From assembly GCF_026965555.1 (NCBI RefSeq), contig NZ_CP114040.1, positions 1,302,001-1,366,000 on the forward strand: 64,000 bases of DNA, read 5' to 3'. Source of the DNA: Nannocystis punicea. GTDB taxonomy: Bacteria; Myxococcota_A; Polyangia; Nannocystales; Nannocystaceae. Each line of letters opens with the position of its first letter. Within the stretch, counting starts at the first letter, position 1. Position numbers and translations under genes: made by a program. This document shows, one piece after another, positions 34,459 to 44,020 of this stretch. The notes under the pieces are model-generated. The model was not told where the DNA came from. It ran no database searches and saw only the letters and a program-made list of their open reading frames with translations.

Positions 34459-34955
34459 CGAAGAACCTGCATGAAAGAGCAGAACCTCTGGCCCGCGGGC
34501 TGCACGGTTGAAAACTAACATACATCATGTTTCTTCACGGTGGCGGTCGTCAATATTAGAAAACATGGGTTAGTTTTGACGGATCGTCGCGCAAAGTCGC
34601 GCCTCCGAAGACCGCGACACTCACGACCTGTCTATTCGGGCATGTTCGGAATGCGCCGCCCTCGGGCTCAAGTGGGGAGGTATCGAGGACCTCGAGGATG
34701 CGCATGCGTCCGCCGCACTTGCGGCGACGGTGCGTCACCTTCGCGCGTCGTCCCCGTCCGGCTGCACGCTCGGATGACAACGGCGGAATCGCGGCGGTGG
34801 ATGTCCCGGCAGCTGTTGATTGCGACGGTTGCGGCGGACGCGGCGTCACGGTCGCTGCCGGCGCCGTCCGGGTCGCTGGCGTCTGCGAGCGCTCCACGCG
34901 AGCCGGGGCGAGAGCGCCTGGACGCGCGCGCCGGGCCGCGTCACAAGACGCGACG
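34459..34955. other. Intergenic, no gene seen
   Basis: About 500 bp between divergent lipoprotein genes. The left part (34500-34580) is noticeably AT-rich, with a run reading TAACATACATCATG, and likely holds the promoter of the tandem Cys-rich lipoproteins. No reading frame here looks like protein. Confidence 0.45.
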
Positions 34956-35609
34956 ATGCTTCGAATCGCGGCCGCCGGTCTCGTCTTTACAATCGCCTGC
35001 CTGAGCGGCGGGTGCCCGCAGCCCGATTCGCCGGGGGCGACCAGCGGCGTCGGCGAGCCCGTCGTGGCCGAGTCCGCCTGCGAGTGCGTCGAGCCCGAGG
35101 CGTTCGCGGAGGAGTCGGCCAGCTGCTTCGACCAGCGCCCCTGTGACCTCGTCGAGCGCGCCTGCCTCGCCGGCGACGAGCAGGGCGACGCCGTCTGCGG
35201 CGAATGGGGCGAGTTCCACGTCAGCGAGGCGGCGCTGAACTGCGCCCTCGAGCAGATGATCGCGGGCAGCCCCGGGCTCATCTTCTACGAGGACACGGCG
35301 CCGCGGGACGACGGCGACGCCCTGGAGTTCCCCCACGAATTCGCCTGGGGCGGATTCATCCAGGTGATGCAGTCGCGGACCGCTCTCGGCCGCGACTGGA
35401 CCTCGATCTCGAACCTCGACGGCGAATCGAAGGAGGAGTCGGCGGCGGAGGTCCACGATCTGAAGGCCAGGGCCTACTTCGAGGGCTGCAAGGCCGAGCC
35501 CGATCTGTCGCGGCGCTTCGACTGCCTGATCGCCTGGCGAGCGGGAGACGCCCGTCTGACCTGCGACGCGCCGAGCGTGGTCCATTACGAGATGAGCAGT
35601 GGCCTCTGA
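34956..35609 (+). CDS. Cys-rich lipoprotein without long linker
   Basis: This 217-aa protein is read from ATG 34956, where a clean signal peptide (LRIAAAGLVFTIACLSGGC) with lipobox SGGC begins; in-frame codons further upstream are not protein-like. About eight further Cys are spread over the mature part (ACECVEPE, CFDQRPCDLVERACLAGDE, RRFDCLIAWRAGDARLTCDA). There is a conserved-looking central block (FYEDTAPRDDGDALEFPHEF). The linker is short compared with its neighbours. Not recognised as any named family. Confidence 0.7.
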   Translation: MLRIAAAGLVFTIACLSGGCPQPDSPGATSGVGEPVVAESACECVEPEAFAEESASCFDQRPCDLVERACLAGDEQGDAVCGEWGEFHVSEAALNCALEQMIAGSPGLIFYEDTAPRDDGDALEFPHEFAWGGFIQVMQSRTALGRDWTSISNLDGESKEESAAEVHDLKARAYFEGCKAEPDLSRRFDCLIAWRAGDARLTCDAPSVVHYEMSSGL

Positions 35610-35634
35610 CGCGTCGGCTGCGGCGCGACGACGA

Positions 35635-37708
35635 TCAATTCATGGTGGTCCAGCGATCGGTGTCCAGCAGGGCGGAGATCCGGTAGGCCAGCGAGAACAT
35701 CGCCGCGTGGGCCGGGGCAGTCGGGCACAGCCGCTCGCTGTCGTACTCGACGGTCCGGCCGTCCCGCCGCACGCGGACGGCGAAGGTCTCGTCGTCGAAC
35801 ACGCGGACGCCGCACGGGCCGCGCTTGCCGGGCTCGGTGGCCTCGAATCGCGCGAGCGCAGCGAGGATCAGCTTGACGCGATCGAGGGCGACCCGGTCCG
35901 AGGCGGGGCCCTTCTCGCGGACGTGGCGCTCGCCGCGGTAGTCGAGGCCGCCGTCGGCGCGGACGGTGATCGTGAAGACGGGGCAGTTGCCGAAGCAGCC
36001 GCGGCGGTCGAGGCGGAGCTCGAAGTCGGCGGCGATCGTGCGCGCCGCGTCCTCGGGGCCGAGGACGGTGCTGTAGATCTCGCTGGCGCGGCGCCAGTGA
36101 CGGGTGACGAAGCGGGCGAGGTAGGGTGATTCGACCAGGGCCCGCCAGCCGCGCTCGCCGGGCGTGTTCATCGAGACGTCGAGGCGACGCAACGACGCGA
36201 GCTGCGGCGCCGTGGCGAGGGCGACGATCCCGTCGGGGCCGATCCGGTTGCCGCCGACGCCGAGCGTATGAAGGCGGCGCCATTCAGTGCGGCCGGCGAT
36301 CGCTCGCGCGCCGGCGTCGCCGATCCGGTTGCCGTCGAGCGCGAGCGTCTCGGGGTCGGTGAGGCGCGCGAGGATGGCGGTCGCGGCCTGCTCGCCGAGA
36401 TCGCAGCGCGAAAGGTCGAGGTAACGCAGGCGGGCCAGATGAGGGGCGTTGGCGAGGGCGTGGCCGCCTTCGGGTCCGAGGTCGTTGTGGGACAGATCGA
36501 GCCGCTCGAGGGATGCGAGGTGCGTCGCGCCGGCGAGGGCCGCGGGGCCGCGCGGGCCGATATGCGTGCCTCGCAGCGACAGCTCGCGCAGGCCGGACCA
36601 TTGCTTCGCCCCGACGATCGCGGCGAGGCCGGCGTCGCCGATCCGGTCGCCGGCGAGGCGCAGGACGGCGAGCCGCGGCAGACCGCCGGCGCGCGCGAAC
36701 GCGGGGAAAGTGTCGGCGTTGACGCCGATGGCCCCTCCGAGGTCGAGGACCTCGAGGCCGGCGAGCGCGGGGTTGCGGCCGAGCTGGCGCAGGGCGGCCG
36801 GGGTGAAGATGTTGCGCGACAGGTCGAGCTCGCGCAGGCCGGTCCACGCGGGCGTGTCGGCGAGGGCGGCGCTGACGGCGGTGGTGTCGAAGCTGTGGTG
36901 GAGGCGGAGGATCTCGAGGCCGCGGAGGTGCGGGCTGCGAGCGAGGGCGGCGATGCCGGCGGCTTGCGGCTTGCTGTCGGTCAGGTCGAGCTCGACGAGC
37001 CGGGCCAGCAGCGGACGCTCGGCGAGGATCGCGGCCTCGCGCGGGCCGATCCACCCGCGCAGGACGAGGCGGCGCAGCGCGGGCAGCTGGAGGCGGTCGA
37101 GGTGGAGGAGCAGCTCCGGCGGACCCGCAGGACGGCAGGGTGAGCTCGAGCGTGTGGACGCGCGCGAGCTGGGGCGAGCCGGCGAGGAGGGCGAAGAACT
37201 CGTCGGTGCGCTCGCAGATGTCGGAGAAGCTGAGCGGGTGGATCCGCAGGATCGTGACCTCGGCGAGCGCGCCGCGGTCGAGGAGGTTGCGCGCCTCGGC
37301 GACGCTGTCGAGGTGGACCGAGCGGACCAGCGGCCAGCCGATCGGCGCCCGGCCTGCTGCCCACCACTCCTTGGAGTCGCGTGGTTCACGGCGCAGCTGG
37401 TCGGGCCAGGTGTCGGCGGCCGCGAGGCCGCGGCGCAGCAGCTCGTCGCGCTCGCGGCCCGGCGGGAGCTCGGTCAACCTTTGCTCGAGGGCCCGCCACA
37501 GCTCGGCCGGGGCGTCAGGTTCGCGCAGGTCGGGGTCGGCCGGCGGGAGCGCGCGACGAAGCGCTTCGACCGGGTCGGCCGGCAGGGCGGGCGTCGTCGG
37601 TTGGCTGTCCGAAGGGACAGGTTGTTTTGAAGGTGTCCCGAGAGACAGGTTGCTCGCGGACGGGGAGGCGCACGCGGCCACCAGCAGGACGGCGAGACAC
37701 ACGCGCAC
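35635..37708 (-). pseudogene. Leucine-rich-repeat lipoprotein with DUF6438-like C-terminus, broken by a frameshift
   Basis: The gene starts at about GTG 37708 with a lipoprotein signal (RVCLAVLLVAAC). After about 190 codons, ending ARVHTLELTLPS near 37140, the frame is lost. Coding continues one frame over from LLLHLDRLQLPALRRLVLRG, through eleven or so RNI-type leucine-rich repeats (LRELDLSRNIFTPAALRQLG and similar), to a C-terminal DUF6438-like block LRLDRRGCFGNCPVFTITVR near 35980. A single-base change near 37115-37150 explains it: a true mutation, programmed shift or sequencing error. The N-terminal linker contains two interspersed hairpins (37605-37647). Confidence 0.75.
37605..37647. 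repeat. Interspersed hairpin pair inside a coding linker
   Basis: CTGTCC (37605-37610), GAAG, GGACAG (37615-37620) and TGTC (37634-37637) with GACA (37644-37647). On the minus strand they encode the linker LSLGTPSKQPVPSDSQ just after the lipobox, a part of the protein free to vary. They are the same kind of pair as at 9067-9109. Confidence 0.65.
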
Positions 37709-37879
37709 CGGGTGACGGTAGCAGAGGTCGCGGCGCGTGGGTTCGGCGGGGATAGGTCCACCGCGATCGCAGAGCCGGCGACCGGTGATTCCTCGCGCCT
37801 GCGGCGAGTCCACAGCGGCGCGAGGGCGCGCGATCTGCCGTTCGCTCGCGCCGTGGGGGCGCTCGCGGCGGTCGGACAC

Positions 37880-39544
37880 TCACGGCATCGGCAGCCGGAC
37901 GCAGCCGCCGAGCCCGCTGCACGCGTCGACCATGTTGTCGTAACAAAAGTCGTCCGGCGGCGATTGCAGCGAGGCGTAGAGCGCCTTGGCGACGCAGCTC
38001 GGCAGCTGCTGGTTGTCCGAGACGTCGTACCTCTCGTTCACCTCGACCAGAGCGCCGTCCTGCAGCGGCGCCAGAGTGGTCAGGAGCGGGTTGTCGGCGA
38101 TCTGCAGGCTGCCCACGCCGGCCAGGTTCTCGAGCCCGGCCAGCGACGCGAGCGCCGGGTTGTCGGCGATGTACAGGGTGTCCAGGCTGGTCAATCCTTG
38201 CAGGTCCGGCAGCGCTTGCGCCTTCGTCTGGGCGAGCACCAGCGACGTCGTCGACTGCAGGCTCTGCAGCGGCGTCAGCGATGCGAGCTGCGGATTGTCG
38301 GTGATCTGCACGTAGTCCACGCTCGTCGCCTCGCCCAGGCCGGCGAGGGTCTCGAGCGCAGGGTTGTGGCTGATGGTCACGGAGTTCAGCGCGTCGCCGA
38401 GGCCGGCGAGCCCCTGTAGGTCGAGCAGCGCCTCGTTGGAGTTGATCTCGAGCTGGGAGTTGATGACGACCTCCTCGAGGCCGGTGAGGCTGACCAGCGC
38501 GGTGTTGCTGCTGACGTCGAGGAGGCCGACCTCGCCCTGCAGCGGCGGCAGCGACTCGATCGCGTTGCCGACGAGCATCAAGTTGCCCTCCACGGTCGTG
38601 CCGGCCAGGGGCGCCAGCGTCGTCAGCTCGGGGTTCTGGCGCACCTCCAGGTGGTAGAGCGTCGTCAGGCCCTCCAGGCCGGCCAGGCTGACCAGCTCTG
38701 GGTTGTACTCGATCTCGAGGCGACCGTTCGGTCGCACGATCGCGTGGAGGCCCGCGAGGTCGACGAGCTCCGAGTTGTGGGCCAGCCGCAGGCCCGCGAG
38801 CGAGGTGAGCGCCGCGAGCCCGGCGAGGTTCGTCAACCGGGTGTGCTCGAGCTCGAGGTCGCCGGAGAGGTCCGTCAGCGCGGTCAGGTCGAGCGAGGTG
38901 AGCGGCGCCGAGAGCTTCAGGTCGCCGCCCACGGTGGCGAGGGCGCCGAGGTCCAGCGACGCGAGCTTCGGCGCGTCGCGGATCTCGAGGTATGTGCCGA
39001 CCGACACCAGCCCCGCGAGCGCGCTGGCGTCCTCCAGCTCGGGCGTCGATTCGAAGAGCAGATGACCGCCGATCGACTCGAGCTTCTCCAGGCCGTGCAG
39101 GCTGACGATCTCGTGAGTGCCGAGGATCTTGAAGTATCCGCCGATGGAGCGGATCTCGCTCAAGAACCACAGGTCAGGGCCGGTGCCGGGCGAGAGCCAC
39201 ACGTCGCCGAGGATGCAGTCGTGACCCTCCAGGCGCTCCGCGGTCAGCTCGGCGACCGAGGACACGATGCTGCTCTCGTAGCAGTTCATCGCCGGGCCGG
39301 CGGTCGTGGAGCTGCTCTCGCCGGGGTCGGTGGTCGTCGGCAGGGTCGTGCTCGCGTCGCTGCTCGTCGGCTCGCCCGTGGTCGAGGGCCCCCCCGTCCC
39401 GCCGCCGGTCGAGCTCTCCGACTCGGAGGCGCCGGTGCTGCTGCCGGTGCTCCCGGTGCCGGTGGCGCTGTCCTCGGCGACGGGGTCGCCGCAGGCGAAG
39501 AGCAAGACCGACACGGCGAGCAGGAGCGATCGATCCACCACCAT
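37880..39544 (-). CDS. Lipoprotein with leucine-rich receptor-L-like repeats
   Basis: This 554-aa protein starts at ATG 39544 with a signal peptide and lipobox LFAC (Cys18), then about 65 residues of Ser/Thr/Gly linker. It continues with some fifteen repeats of about 23 residues built on the pattern SLAGLEGLTTLYHLEVRQNP and LAGVGSLQIADNPLLTTLAP, the spacing of bacterial receptor-L-domain-like LRRs. It closes with a Cys-containing cap (CYDNMVDACSGLGGC). Likely a surface recognition or adhesion protein. It is a different LRR type from the frameshifted neighbour downstream. Confidence 0.85.
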   Translation of the reverse strand: MVVDRSLLLAVSVLLFACGDPVAEDSATGTGSTGSSTGASESESSTGGGTGGPSTTGEPTSSDASTTLPTTTDPGESSSTTAGPAMNCYESSIVSSVAELTAERLEGHDCILGDVWLSPGTGPDLWFLSEIRSIGGYFKILGTHEIVSLHGLEKLESIGGHLLFESTPELEDASALAGLVSVGTYLEIRDAPKLASLDLGALATVGGDLKLSAPLTSLDLTALTDLSGDLELEHTRLTNLAGLAALTSLAGLRLAHNSELVDLAGLHAIVRPNGRLEIEYNPELVSLAGLEGLTTLYHLEVRQNPELTTLAPLAGTTVEGNLMLVGNAIESLPPLQGEVGLLDVSSNTALVSLTGLEEVVINSQLEINSNEALLDLQGLAGLGDALNSVTISHNPALETLAGLGEATSVDYVQITDNPQLASLTPLQSLQSTTSLVLAQTKAQALPDLQGLTSLDTLYIADNPALASLAGLENLAGVGSLQIADNPLLTTLAPLQDGALVEVNERYDVSDNQQLPSCVAKALYASLQSPPDDFCYDNMVDACSGLGGCVRLPMP

Positions 39545-39741
39545 GCGACCGTAGAGCACGACCTGCGCGGCTCGCAAGCGGCGGGCGAAAGGGAGCTCGC
39601 GGGGCCCGGAGCGGCCGGAACGCGGGCGCGGCGAGGCAGTCGACGGCGCGCCGGATGTCGGGCGATCCGTCAGCGATCGCCCGTGCGCTCGGGCTGCGTC
39701 CCGCGGGGCCCGAGCGCCCTCGGCCGAGCGAGGATGCTTGT

Positions 39742-39765
39742 AGAGACATGTCTCTCAAGACATGT
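39742..39765. repeat. Interspersed hairpin ACATGTCT-CTCA-AGACATGT
   Basis: Arms at 39746-39753 and 39758-39765 pair perfectly; the left arm is itself part of the 14-bp palindrome AGAGACATGTCTCT (39742-39755), so two alternative folds exist. It lies between two divergent lipoprotein genes, about 200 bp from one start and 145 bp from the other. Confidence 0.7.
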
Positions 39766-39908
39766 TTTTCGATGCGCCGCGACGCACCGCACCGCGCCGC
39801 GCCGGATCGGGCCCGAGGCGCGGGAGCGCGCGCGGAATCGGGGCGGGGACGGCCTGGGACGCCGAAGATCGGCGAACGGAATGCCGGGGGCCCGGGCACA
39901 CACTCGAC

Positions 39909-40436
39909 ATGCTCGACCGCCTGACTTGCCTCTTCCTCCTGGCGACCGCGCCGCTCGGCTGCGGGTCGAACGAACACTGCATCGGCGACTGTGAGCCGCA
40001 ATCCAGCTCGTCCGCCACGGCGGGGCCGGCGACGACCTCCGGGGGAGGCACGTCGACGACCGCGGAGGAGGGGACGACGGCCGACGCGCCGACGACGGGC
40101 ACCGCGAGTACGACGGCCGAGGCCACCACCACCGGCGGCCCGGGTCCAGCGACCTGCCGCGACGCCGTCGCCTGTGCGGCCCAGTGCGTCGTCGAGTCGG
40201 AGCCGCCCCCGCCGGGAGAGGAGGGCTGGCAGGCTTGCGTCCTGGCCGGCTGCGCCGAGGACCTGAGCAACGTCGAGTGGCTCAAGCTGTTCGACCTCAC
40301 CGAATGCGTGCAGACCAAGTGCGCGACGGCCTGCATGGCAGGCGAGGAGCCCTGTCAGCAGTGCGTCATGCAGGGCCTGGGCGACATGCTCCCGCCGGGG
40401 GACGAGTGCGAGGCGCCGGCGGAGGCCTGCGACTGA
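39909..40436 (+). CDS. Lipoprotein with Thr/Ser linker and Cys-rich tail
   Basis: This 175-aa protein starts at ATG 39909 (signal MLDRLTCLFLLATAPLGC, lipobox PLGC). The linker of about 60 residues is Thr/Ala/Gly-rich. The C-terminal 100 residues hold about twelve Cys in the pattern CRDAVACAAQCV, CVLAGC and CVQTKCATACMAGEEPCQQC. No family is recognised. It ends 80 bp before a duplicated pair of interspersed hairpins. Confidence 0.75.
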   Translation: MLDRLTCLFLLATAPLGCGSNEHCIGDCEPQSSSSATAGPATTSGGGTSTTAEEGTTADAPTTGTASTTAEATTTGGPGPATCRDAVACAAQCVVESEPPPPGEEGWQACVLAGCAEDLSNVEWLKLFDLTECVQTKCATACMAGEEPCQQCVMQGLGDMLPPGDECEAPAEACD

Positions 40437-40516
40437 GGCGCCGCCGGTGCGAGAGGCGAGACGTCCGGGCGCGGCGGGGCGCTGCCGGGTGGCCGTGCGC
40501 GGCGGCATGTTGCAAA

Positions 40517-40610
40517 GGACATGCTCCTTCGAGCATGTCCAGGATCGCGGGCTGAACAGGGCTAGCGCTTCGAGACATGCTGCGAAGGACATGCTCCTTC
40601 GAGCATGTCC
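40517..40610. repeat. Two identical interspersed hairpins, 70 bp apart
   Basis: GGACATGCTC-CTTC-GAGCATGTCC occurs at 40517-40540 and again at 40587-40610. The identity extends into AAGGAC on the left and AGGA on the right, so the pair arose by recent duplication. The stem reads ATGCTC/GAGCAT instead of ATGTC/GACAT, a paired change. They lie between convergent genes ending at 40436 and 40641; a third half-copy, GAGCATGTTC, follows at 40615. Confidence 0.75.
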
Positions 40611-40640
40611 AGGAGAGCATGTTCTTTCGGGCTACGCCGC

Positions 40641-41300
40641 TCAGTTCGCGGCGACGGTGGCGAGCTCGCCCTCGACGTGGACCTCGCAGCCGGTGCGGCT
40701 GCGGACCTCTTCCAGGGTGTGGCCCGGGGCGATTTCGGCGAGGACGAGGCCCCTGGGGCCGGTCTTGAAGTAGCCGAGGTCGGTGACGACCTCGTGGACG
40801 ACGCCCTTGCCGGTGAGCGGGAGGGCGCAGGTCTTGACCAGCTTGGGCTCGCCGTCCTTGTTGTTGTGCTCCATGCAGACGATGACGCGGCGGGCGCCGG
40901 CGACCAGGTCCATGGCGCCGCCCATGCCCTTGACCTTCTTGCCGGGGATCATCCAGTTGGCGAGGTCGCCGCGCTCGCTGACCTCCATGGCGCCGAGGAC
41001 ACACAGGTCGATGTGGCCGCCGCGGATCATGGCGAAGCTGTCGTGGCTGCCGAAGAACGAGGCGCCGGGCTGGAAGGTGATGGTCTGCTTGCCGGCGTTG
41101 ATGAGGTCGGGGTCGACCTCCTCCTCGCGCGGGAACGGGCCCATGCCGAGCAGGCCGTTCTCGCTGTGGAGCACGACGTCCATGCCGGCCGGGATGTAGT
41201 TGGCGACGAGGGTCGGCATGCCGATGCCGAGGTTGACGTAGTAGCCGTCGCGCAGCTCTCGGGCGACGCGCTGGACGATCTGCTCGCGGGACAGGGGCAT
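40641..41300 (-). CDS. scoB: Succinyl-CoA:3-ketoacid CoA-transferase subunit B
   Basis: This 219-aa subunit has the catalytic glutamate in [16 protein letters not shown] (Glu47) and the family blocks [19 protein letters not shown] and [20 protein letters not shown]. It moves CoA from succinyl-CoA to acetoacetate or similar 3-ketoacids, in the use of ketone bodies or leucine-type breakdown products, in the cytoplasm. The partner subunit lies at 42192-42887 on the same strand, separated by one unknown gene. The length is normal for the family. Confidence 0.93.
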   Translation of the reverse strand: MPLSREQIVQRVARELRDGYYVNLGIGMPTLVANYIPAGMDVVLHSENGLLGMGPFPREEEVDPDLINAGKQTITFQPGASFFGSHDSFAMIRGGHIDLCVLGAMEVSERGDLANWMIPGKKVKGMGGAMDLVAGARRVIVCMEHNNKDGEPKLVKTCALPLTGKGVVHEVVTDLGYFKTGPRGLVLAEIAPGHTLEEVRSRTGCEVHVEGELATVAAN

Positions 41301-41346
41301 GGCGTGGTTTCCGGGGTGAAGGGTAACAGCTCGAGGGGCGGGACGA

Positions 41347-42165
41347 TCAGGCGGAGAAGTCGAGGAGCAGCGGCGGCGGGTCGCCGAGGTCGGCGAGCGC
41401 GACGCGCGGCAGGCGAGCGGCGAGGACCTCGTCGTCGCGGTCGGGGCGCGCGGCAGGGTCGCCGGCGCGCGGCGCCTCGGCGGCGACCACCCGCGGCGAC
41501 GCGCCGCGCTCGAGCCTCACCCACGCGCGCGCGCCGGCGGCGGTCAGGACCAGCGGTCGCTGCAACCTGTCCGTGAGGACATGTGCGGAGGGCGCGTCGC
41601 TGGCCTGGCACAGGCGCAGGACCTCGGCGGCGAAGGCGACGGCGAGGCCGCAGTCGTAGCGGCACGGCTCGAAGGTGACGAGGCGCAGGTGCTGGCGCAG
41701 CAGCAGGTTGTTGAGGCGCCAGTCGGGTTTGGCGACCGAGGCGTCGTGGGCGGCGACGTAGTCCTCGTGGACGCTGTCGCGGTCGCCCGCGCGCAGCTTG
41801 CCCGGGCCGCGGAGGATCCGCGCGGTGAAGGCGTCGACGCAGCAGCGCGGGTAGCCGAGGCGGCGGCCGAGCTCGCCGGCGTAGTAGGCCTTGTCCTTCG
41901 GCGGCAGGTGGCTGGCCAGCAGCGGGCGCTCGGCGGCGCGGACGGCCGCGGCGTCGGCCGGGTCGCGGGCGACGTAGACCAGAGTGTGCTCGTGGCGGTG
42001 CACGCCGACCGGGCCGCGGGCGGTGACGACGGCGGCGCCCAGGGCCTGGAAGCGCCCGGCGATCGCGCTCGCCTCGAGCGCGGTCGCGGCGATCCGGATC
42101 GCCGGCTTGAGGCCCGCGGCGAGCGCGAGCCACTCGACGTCGATGCGCTGGTGGCCGCCGTGCAT
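41347..42165 (-). CDS. Unknown protein between the scoA and scoB genes (DUF483-like Cys pattern)
   Basis: This 272-aa soluble protein starts at ATG 42165. Its most conserved-looking part is [20 protein letters not shown] near 115-135 and [20 protein letters not shown] near 180-200. A CC pair followed by C-x3-C is reminiscent of DUF483-type proteins and may bind metal; I am not certain of the family. It has 26 bp to scoA and 46 bp to scoB, so it is transcribed with them. A small hairpin of the interspersed family lies inside it (41568-41581). Confidence 0.7.
   Translation of the reverse strand: MHGGHQRIDVEWLALAAGLKPAIRIAATALEASAIAGRFQALGAAVVTARGPVGVHRHEHTLVYVARDPADAAAVRAAERPLLASHLPPKDKAYYAGELGRRLGYPRCCVDAFTARILRGPGKLRAGDRDSVHEDYVAAHDASVAKPDWRLNNLLLRQHLRLVTFEPCRYDCGLAVAFAAEVLRLCQASDAPSAHVLTDRLQRPLVLTAAGARAWVRLERGASPRVVAAEAPRAGDPAARPDRDDEVLAARLPRVALADLGDPPPLLLDFSA
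41568..41581. repeat. Interspersed hairpin TGTCC-GTGA-GGACA inside a gene
   Basis: A 5-bp stem with tetraloop lies within the gene between scoA and scoB, encoding part of [11 protein letters not shown]. With such a short stem it might be chance, but the sequence matches the family core exactly. Confidence 0.4.
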
Positions 42166-42191
42166 CTGTCTCTTCGGACCTGGCGAAAAGG

Positions 42192-42887
42192 TCAGGCGCT
42201 CCGGGTGGTCCGGAACTCGATCGGCTTGGCGTAGCGCTCGCCCTGGATGATGCGCTGGACGTAGATGCCGGGGGTGTGCACGTGGTCGGGGTCGAGCGCG
42301 CCGGCCGGCACGAGCTCCTCGACCTCGGCGATGGTCACCTTGGCGGCGGTGGCCATGGCCTGGTTGAAGTTGTTGGCGGTGCGGCGGAACACGAGGTTGC
42401 CGTGCGTGTCGCCCTTCCAGGCCTTGACGATGGCGAAGTCGGCCTTGAGCGGCGCCTCGAGCACGTACCAGCGGCCGTCGATCTCGCGCACCTCCTTGCC
42501 CTCGGCGATCGGGGTGCCGTAGCCGGTCGGCGTGTAGAAGCCGCCGATGCCGGCCCCGCCGGCGCGGATCCGTTCGGCCAGGGTGCCCTGCGGGACGAGC
42601 GTGACCTTGAGCTTGCCCGACAGGTACAACTTCTCGAAGGTCTTGTTCTCGCCGACGTACGAGGCAGTGATGCTGCGCACCTGCCCGGCCTCGAGCAGGA
42701 TGCCGAGGCCGACGCCGTCGACGCCGCAGTTGTTGCTGACGAGGTCGATGTCGCGGATGCCCTTGCGATGGATCGCCTGGATCAAGTTCTCGGGGTTGCC
42801 GCACAGGCCGAAGCCGCCGCTCATGAGGGTGATGCCGTCACGCAGGTCGGCGACGGCCGCGTCGGCGCTGGGATAGGTCTTGTCCAT
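42192..42887 (-). CDS. scoA: Succinyl-CoA:3-ketoacid CoA-transferase subunit A
   Basis: This 231-aa subunit has the typical N-terminal motif DGITLMSGGFGLCGNPENLI and blocks SNNCGVDGVGLGILLEAGQV, GGFYTPTGYGTPIAEGKEV and FRRTANNFNQAMATAAKVTI. The start at ATG 42887 is chosen from the family N-terminus. It is the first gene of the three-gene operon with an unknown protein and scoB; in most bacteria scoA and scoB are directly adjacent. Confidence 0.93.
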   Translation of the reverse strand: MDKTYPSADAAVADLRDGITLMSGGFGLCGNPENLIQAIHRKGIRDIDLVSNNCGVDGVGLGILLEAGQVRSITASYVGENKTFEKLYLSGKLKVTLVPQGTLAERIRAGGAGIGGFYTPTGYGTPIAEGKEVREIDGRWYVLEAPLKADFAIVKAWKGDTHGNLVFRRTANNFNQAMATAAKVTIAEVEELVPAGALDPDHVHTPGIYVQRIIQGERYAKPIEFRTTRSA

Positions 42888-43093
42888 GGCGCGGGGATTG
42901 TCGGGCGGTGTCGGGCGGGAGGCAAGCGCGCCGTCGCCGGCACATGTGAGCCGGCGCAGCGGGCTCCTCCGCACGCGCCGGCGCCGGGGCCCGAAAGCGC
43001 CGCAAAGCGCCCAGGACGGCGAAGCTGCGCGAGTCGCGGGCGGTTCGCTGCCGCCGCCTGGTGGGCCCGGGGGCCTGTGGTAGAGGAGTGGCC

Positions 43094-44020
43094 ATGGCTT
43101 CCCATACAAGGTTCTCCGGCGCCCTCGCGGCGATCTTCCTGCTCTCGCTCCCGGCCTGCGGCGACTCGACGGCGACGACCACGGCCACCACGGTGGCGAC
43201 CACCGAGTCGTCCGGCCCCAACACCGGGACCGAGACTTCGCCGCCCGACACCACCACCACGACCACCGCGACCACCGAGGCGGTGACGACCTCGGCCTCG
43301 ACGGGCCCGACGTCGACGACGGCCACCACCGCGCCCGAGACGTCGACGGGGCCGGCGACCGAGACCACGGCGGCGTCGGCGACCACCAGCGAGACCAGCG
43401 GCGAGACGACCGCGGTCACCAGCGAGACCTCCGGCGAGACGACGACCGCCGGCGAGACCTCCGAGGGCACCACCGGCGAGCCGATGGGCGCCACCTGCCA
43501 GCAGGACAGCGACTGCCAGATCTACACCGACTGTTGCACCTGCGACGTGATCGCCGTCGGCGAGCAGCCGCCCGCGTGCGACGTCCCCGAGTGCTTCGTC
43601 GAGGTGTGCGGCACCTACGACCTCAGCCCGCAGCCGCCCGTGTGCCGGTTCGGCCGCTGCACCTTCGCCGACGTCACCTGCAACCCGACCGGCGTGACCT
43701 GCGACGAGCCGCCGCCGGACTGCGGCCCCGGAACCCTGCCGAGCGTCGCCGGCGAGTGCTGGACCGGCAAGTGCGCGCCCGTCGAGGCCTGCAACTGGGC
43801 GCCCGACTGCGAGGCCTGCACGACCGACCCCGACCCGCTGGTGTGCGTGCTCAAGGCCCAGAAGGGCGCCTACCACGTGTGCGAGCCGAAGCCGGTGGCC
43901 TGCGGCGACGCGCCCGAGATCGACTGCGAGTGCGGCCAGGAGATCTGCGACGCCCTGCCGCCCCACACCGAGTGCCACGACCAGACGCCCGGGATCGTCT
44001 GCGAGTGCCCGTTCTGCTGA
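43094..44020 (+). CDS. Lipoprotein with long Thr-rich linker and Cys-rich domain
   Basis: This 308-aa protein starts at ATG 43094 (GAGGAG six bases upstream). Lipobox LPAC (Cys22) is followed by about 110 residues almost entirely of Thr, Ser, Glu, Ala and Gly with the recurring motif TSETSGETT. The C-terminal 180 residues contain some 25 Cys (CQQDSDCQIYTDCCTCDVIA, CVLKAQKGAYHVCEP, CECGQEICDAL, ending CECPFC). This is a protease-inhibitor-like or knot-like density of disulfides, but no family is recognised. Confidence 0.78.
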   Translation: MASHTRFSGALAAIFLLSLPACGDSTATTTATTVATTESSGPNTGTETSPPDTTTTTTATTEAVTTSASTGPTSTTATTAPETSTGPATETTAASATTSETSGETTAVTSETSGETTTAGETSEGTTGEPMGATCQQDSDCQIYTDCCTCDVIAVGEQPPACDVPECFVEVCGTYDLSPQPPVCRFGRCTFADVTCNPTGVTCDEPPPDCGPGTLPSVAGECWTGKCAPVEACNWAPDCEACTTDPDPLVCVLKAQKGAYHVCEPKPVACGDAPEIDCECGQEICDALPPHTECHDQTPGIVCECPFC

